This document shows, one piece after another, positions 60,312 through 64,000 of a stretch of DNA of 64,000 bases. Within the stretch, counting starts at the first letter, position 1. Each line of letters begins with the position of its first letter. The notes under the pieces were generated by a model that did not search any database, was not told where the DNA came from, and saw only the letters and a program-made list of their open reading frames with translations. The DNA comes from Hymenopus coronatus. Its lineage: Eukaryota; Arthropoda; Insecta; Mantodea; Hymenopodidae. A program made the position numbers and the translations under genes. The stretch covers positions 99,145,281 through 99,209,280 of the forward strand of contig CM060898.1 of assembly GCA_030762935.1 (NCBI GenBank). Direction: 5' to 3'.

Positions 60312-60739
60312 AAAAAGCTGCATATCATTGGTTGTTATTTATATTTCCAGTTATGTTTTTAGTGGTGTTGGTGTTTATACATATTTATGTATGTGTGTAT
60401 ATATACTACTCACAGTATGTGTACAGTTTGAAGTGTGATAGTCTCAAAAATTAAGCTGATCACTGAGTGATGATTCACAAAGTAAAAAATCCTTTGCATC
60501 AAGGTGTGCCACTTAATTACCTAGCATTGGAATTAAGAAGGACCCAGGAATTCTCTGAACTGGAGGAGCATGTTAATGTTAGGCATGCCTCTATCCTTGC
60601 CAGTAAAATTTTATAGCAAACTGCATCTGCTCTCGGACTAAGCATAAGTATTTTATCAGCAAAGGATTGAAATTTCAAGAGCAGGAAGACATACTTACTA
60701 AACCAAAGCAGGTATTTCAAGCAGCCTCGTTTGGTAATG

Positions 60740-61300
60740 GGCAAGTTTGCATTAATTTTTCATTATATGTACAAATTGGGATGATTATTACTGTAACTTT
60801 GTTCACTATAACCAGAACTTCCTGGGACATGTTTCAGAGACCGTTGTGTCCATTTTCAACCTAGGTACATTACCAAGTTTTCTCCTGTTTCGGGATCATA
60901 CTGGTAAATCTAGCATTTGTCACCTGTTATAATGCTGAATGTTTTTGGACCTGCCTCCATTGAATTTTTCAATCATCTCCCATTATTGCATACATGCTTG
61001 TTTCTCCTCATTTGTGAGGTAGTGGGGGATCCAGTGACTGCAGAGCTTCATGACAGTTTTCTTTCTGGATTGTTTTTACTACTGCTGTCCAATATCTAGG
61101 GCATCTTGAATCTGACCATATGTTCAATGATCTTCCCGCAACATGTGCTCTGCTTTCACCACATTTTTACCCATTGTTGCTTTAGCTGACCATGCTGCTC
61201 GGTCTTCATCTTCGAGGGAATTTCTTCCACTTCTAAACTGGTTACTATTAATAATGCACTATGTAGTATTTCAAGGCATTCTTTCTCCCATAAGCCAAAT
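60740..61300 (-). pseudogene. Mariner transposase remnant
   Basis: The minus strand shows IPHYLTNEEKQACMQ (the 'VPH-LTE-NK--R' block), then NIQHYNR*QMLDLPV-type frames and IITGDKC-IYQYDPETGENL (the 'TGDESWIYQYDPETK' block, catalytic Asp kept, Glu changed to Lys). Decay is heavy and no TIRs were identified. The family differs from the 14.9-kb mariner. Confidence 0.55.
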
Positions 61301-61748
61301 TTATAGACAGGAAATCATAGCACAGGAATACTCTTGCTTGAGATACATCCTAAAATAATATGGTGTAGCAACACTGCTGTGCATGTATGTATGCCAATGA
61401 TGCACACTGTTGGAATGCACCCAGACATCCACATGTTGCTATCTGGACTTCAGTCTGAAGTTAGAAATAGCTGGTTTGGCTTACAACTGATTGTTGTTGT
61501 CCATTCTCAAAACTTTTGGAGCGACTCTTGTAATACTTTGGAATATTTTATTTCATACGGTTTCACATTTTGTTTCTGAACATAGACTTGTAAACAGTAC
61601 TATGAATACTCATGAAAGGGACATCCTCTTTCACTAATATAGGTAAATTCATGGCTAGTATATTACCTTCATTACTTTATGGTGCTTTCAGTGAAGTGAA
61701 TTATTTATATTATTATTATTATTATCATTATTATAATAATATATTTGT

Positions 61749-61955
61749 CTCCATGGTGTAGTGCTTACCATACTAGCCTCTAAAACCCAAGATTGTTGGT
61801 TCAAACCTGACAGAGAGAGATGAATTTCTTTGGATGCAAAAATCCTTAGCATGGCTTCCTTTGCAAGGAAAGTAAAGCTGATAGTCCCTTGTAATGTTTA
61901 TTTGTCTGTAAAATAACCCCATACCTTGAAAGAAAGCAGTTTCTGGGCAAAATTC
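61749..61955 (+). repeat. SINE-B copy, 3' truncated
   Basis: Head CTCCATGGTGTAGTGCTTAC (box A) and TTGGTTCAAACCTGAC (box B), then CAAAAATCCTTAGCATGG and CCATACCTTGAAAGAAAGCA. This copy preserves the tRNA-like head well. Confidence 0.85.
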
Positions 61956-63292
61956 TGCCATTTTGCATCTGCAAGTCATGATTTCATCCTACAATGCCAT
62001 CTGTGAGCAACAAGCTGATCCCTTGTCACCATGGCATGTGGCAGCGAATTCATGAACTAGAAATTCAAATCTGATCAAGGAAACATACTAACGATGCCTT
62101 ATGCTCCACTTAGGAGCTACGGAAATTAACTAACTTATTATATAATTTCCTTTTATGCTTAGCTTGTACATTTTTCATTGCCTTATTACATTCATTTAAT
62201 ATTCCTCTTGGAATCTCATATTCATCCAAATCTCGTATCTACTACATCCATCAAGTGTTCCTGCATGTATGGCCATAGAGTGAGCATAGTGCATTTACCA
62301 ACTTCAACATTTTAATAATCTATTAAAATAATAAAATTTAATATCAAATAAAGTATTATGCATTAAAATAATTAAAAGGATTTTATGGATTTGTTAAAAA
62401 ATTCATCTCAACTCTTCCATAAAACCCCACATGCTATTAGGTAACATAAATTCTATTTTAGCCAAATTTATGTGAAACTTAAAATATTGCAGATCTTATT
62501 TATTTGTTTATTTTTGGTTCCTCACAAGTTTGTGGCTATGGCATGATTTGGCCAATAGTGGTTGTGCAATACATTAATGCAAAAGCTGCCAATATGTGAA
62601 TAAAAACCACAGTGAGTTCTTATGCCACTAAGTGTAGCTTGAGGGTCTGTAAAGCTAAACCCCATTGACCCTAAGACGTTAAAACCTTGCCAGTCTAGCA
62701 GATTCCACTCCCTCCATTAGGTTGCTACTCACCACCAAGCATGTGAATAGCGTAAATGGCATGGTTTGTTGATATTAAGCTAATTTTCAGATAAAAGAAA
62801 GCATCCGAAAAAGGGTGGGTTCCACGCCTCCAAATCATTTGCATCTCCTTCTAAATTGTGTATTTTCTTTCTTTAAATCATCTTTCTTCTGGGGTATTTA
62901 TTTAATCATTACCCAAGTTTGTGTATAAATGAAAGCCCAACTACCCAAATGGCATTCTTTTTGTGTAACTGTGTCCAGTAAAAGGTGCTTTAATATATTC
63001 AAATAATTGTAAAGCAGTAAAGTAAATACCTACTAAATTTGCAAACTATTAAATAAGTTGTGAAGATCACTACAGAACAAGATAAAACTGCATAGATTGC
63101 AGAAAACTTGAATTAAGAAAAGTCTAAGGAGCAATATGGAACTTGGATGCTTTATTTGCATCTTTATTTAATACAAAGCAAGATCAGCAGAAAAATGCAC
63201 TAGTTTGACTATAAATGGTTTGTGCTGCAATTTTTTGTGTTAAGGGAATGAATAGTGTTTTAATGTCCATTCTAACTATATATTACTCACAG

Positions 63293-63463
63293 GCAGTGAC
63301 ACTAAATGAAGGAAGGTTTTATATTCATTCAATTGATCTATTTGTTTGTGATGAATATAGAACAAGTCGTCTAGAAATTATACTTTCTCATAAGATGAGA
63401 ATGAATATAGCAACTGCAATAAATGAAATTATTGATCCTATTGATGATACAATATTTCATGAG
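63293..63463 (+). other. Candidate 57-codon internal exon, unassigned
   Basis: The acceptor TTACTCACAG ends at 63292, and donors GAG|GTGTAAG (63464) or GGT|GTAAGC (63466) close the frame. The 57 codons read AVTLNEGRFYIHSIDLFVCD, then EYRTSRLEIILSHKMRMNIA and TAINEIIDPIDDTIFHE. The mix of charged and aliphatic residues and precise borders suggest a real, phase 0 exon, but I do not recognise the protein and it is not TAF4-like. It could belong to a gene nested in or following TAF4. Confidence 0.4.
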
Positions 63464-63721
63464 GTGTAAGCATCATGAAATGCTAGGGCATTACCACAAA
63501 ATTGCAAGTTATGAGGATTGAGGAAAACCTGTAAACAACTTCAGTCAGGGAGAATAGTCCTGGCAATGTCTGAATCACAGACCTTCCATTCACAAGTGTG
63601 TGCCTTAACAATCTCAGTTAACCAAGTTGAGATTAGGAATTATGATTATTATTTAAATGGGTAGTTCTTTTGGACATGGTGGCAGTAATTATGGTATTGG
63701 TGATTTGTCATTTTAAAGAAG

Positions 63722-63832
63722 ATTTTTACTTTCTTTAGCATGTATATACAATGTACATAGTACTTAGAGAAGGTATTGTTTCCAACAAAAAATTTGATAC
63801 CAAGATTTCACTAAAAATGTAGTTTTATTTAT
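63722..63832 (-). repeat. Repeat A end fragment
   Basis: TTTTTACTTTCTTTAGCATG, AGAGAAGGTATTGTTTCCAA and GATACCAAGATTTCAC in reverse orientation. It is cut at GTAGTTT by SINE-B. Confidence 0.8.
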
Positions 63833-64000
63833 GGACGCTCTTTAACTGCTGTGGTTCAGAGCATCCCATTCTATACTGGGCATGAAAGATCGCTTAATTT
63901 TGCTCAGAGGCCTCTCTATCAGGCTTGAGGTTCTTTTACGTGCCGTAAATCTATGACACGGGACCAACGGCTTTACTTCCCTTCCAAAGGAAGCCATGCT
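63833..64000 (-). repeat. SINE-B, cut by window end, nested in Repeat A
   Basis: ATGGACGCTCTTTAACTGCT, GAAAGATCGCTTAATTTTGC, CCTCTCTATCAGGCTTGAGG and GGACCAACGGCTTTACTTCC match the 47.4-kb copy closely. The head lies beyond the window. Confidence 0.9.

Larger units (their letters stand above)
51287..64000 (+). other. TAF4: Presumed TAF4 intron 1 (open at window end)
   Basis: No exon with TAF4 features was found after the donor. The 12.7 kb is filled by Repeat A copies, SINEs, a foldback repeat and a mariner remnant. Two open frames with splice-like borders (57719-57916, 63293-63463) do not look like TAF4 and may mark nested or pseudogene exons. Stretches at 54483-55116, 55350-57700, 59671-60249 and 61956-63292 show nothing recognisable. 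Confidence 0.5.

Overview
This window reads as nuclear DNA from an AT-rich, intron-rich arthropod genome. The evidence is metazoan exons with GT/AG splice sites, many DD34D mariner, Tc1-like and pogo transposons, Ty3/gypsy pol remnants, tRNA-derived SINEs and long microsatellites. I cannot name the species. There are no prokaryotic features, CRISPR arrays, operons or real tRNA/rRNA genes.

Only two host genes are recognised, both on the + strand. At the left edge is the terminal coding exon (2337-2555) of a DEF8-like Rubicon-homology gene. At 50.2-51.3 kb is the first coding exon of TAF4, a TFIID subunit. It has a compact NRF1-site plus initiator promoter just upstream, and its first intron appears to run to the right edge. 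Three short open stretches with plausible splice sites (43421-43492, 57719-57916, 63293-63463) may be exons of unrecognised genes.

Most of the rest is layered mobile DNA. Between 3 and 34 kb lie, in order: a decayed arthropod multicopy gene (minus), a pogo element with TIRs, an inverted-dimer SINE with a 14-bp target duplication, a MITE, mariners at 13.3, 14.9, 19.1 and 21.2 kb, Tc1-like fragments, and a 1.7-kb chimeric mariner/Tc1 element at 30.3 kb. A decayed Ty3/gypsy element (35.07-41.39 kb, minus) split a copy of an interspersed repeat, and a second gypsy RT remnant follows at 42.1-43.1 kb. A 1.6-kb non-LTR element at 45.2-46.8 kb carries ORF1 and a 3' tail but no reverse transcriptase, and has a 12-bp target duplication.

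A non-coding family of about 0.85 kb, called Repeat A here, occurs at least 13 times in both orientations. It often hosts SINEs and other elements. A tRNA-derived SINE called SINE-B here occurs about ten times. Nested insertions give a relative age order: Repeat A is older than SINE-B, the 53.5-kb SINE and the gypsy element.
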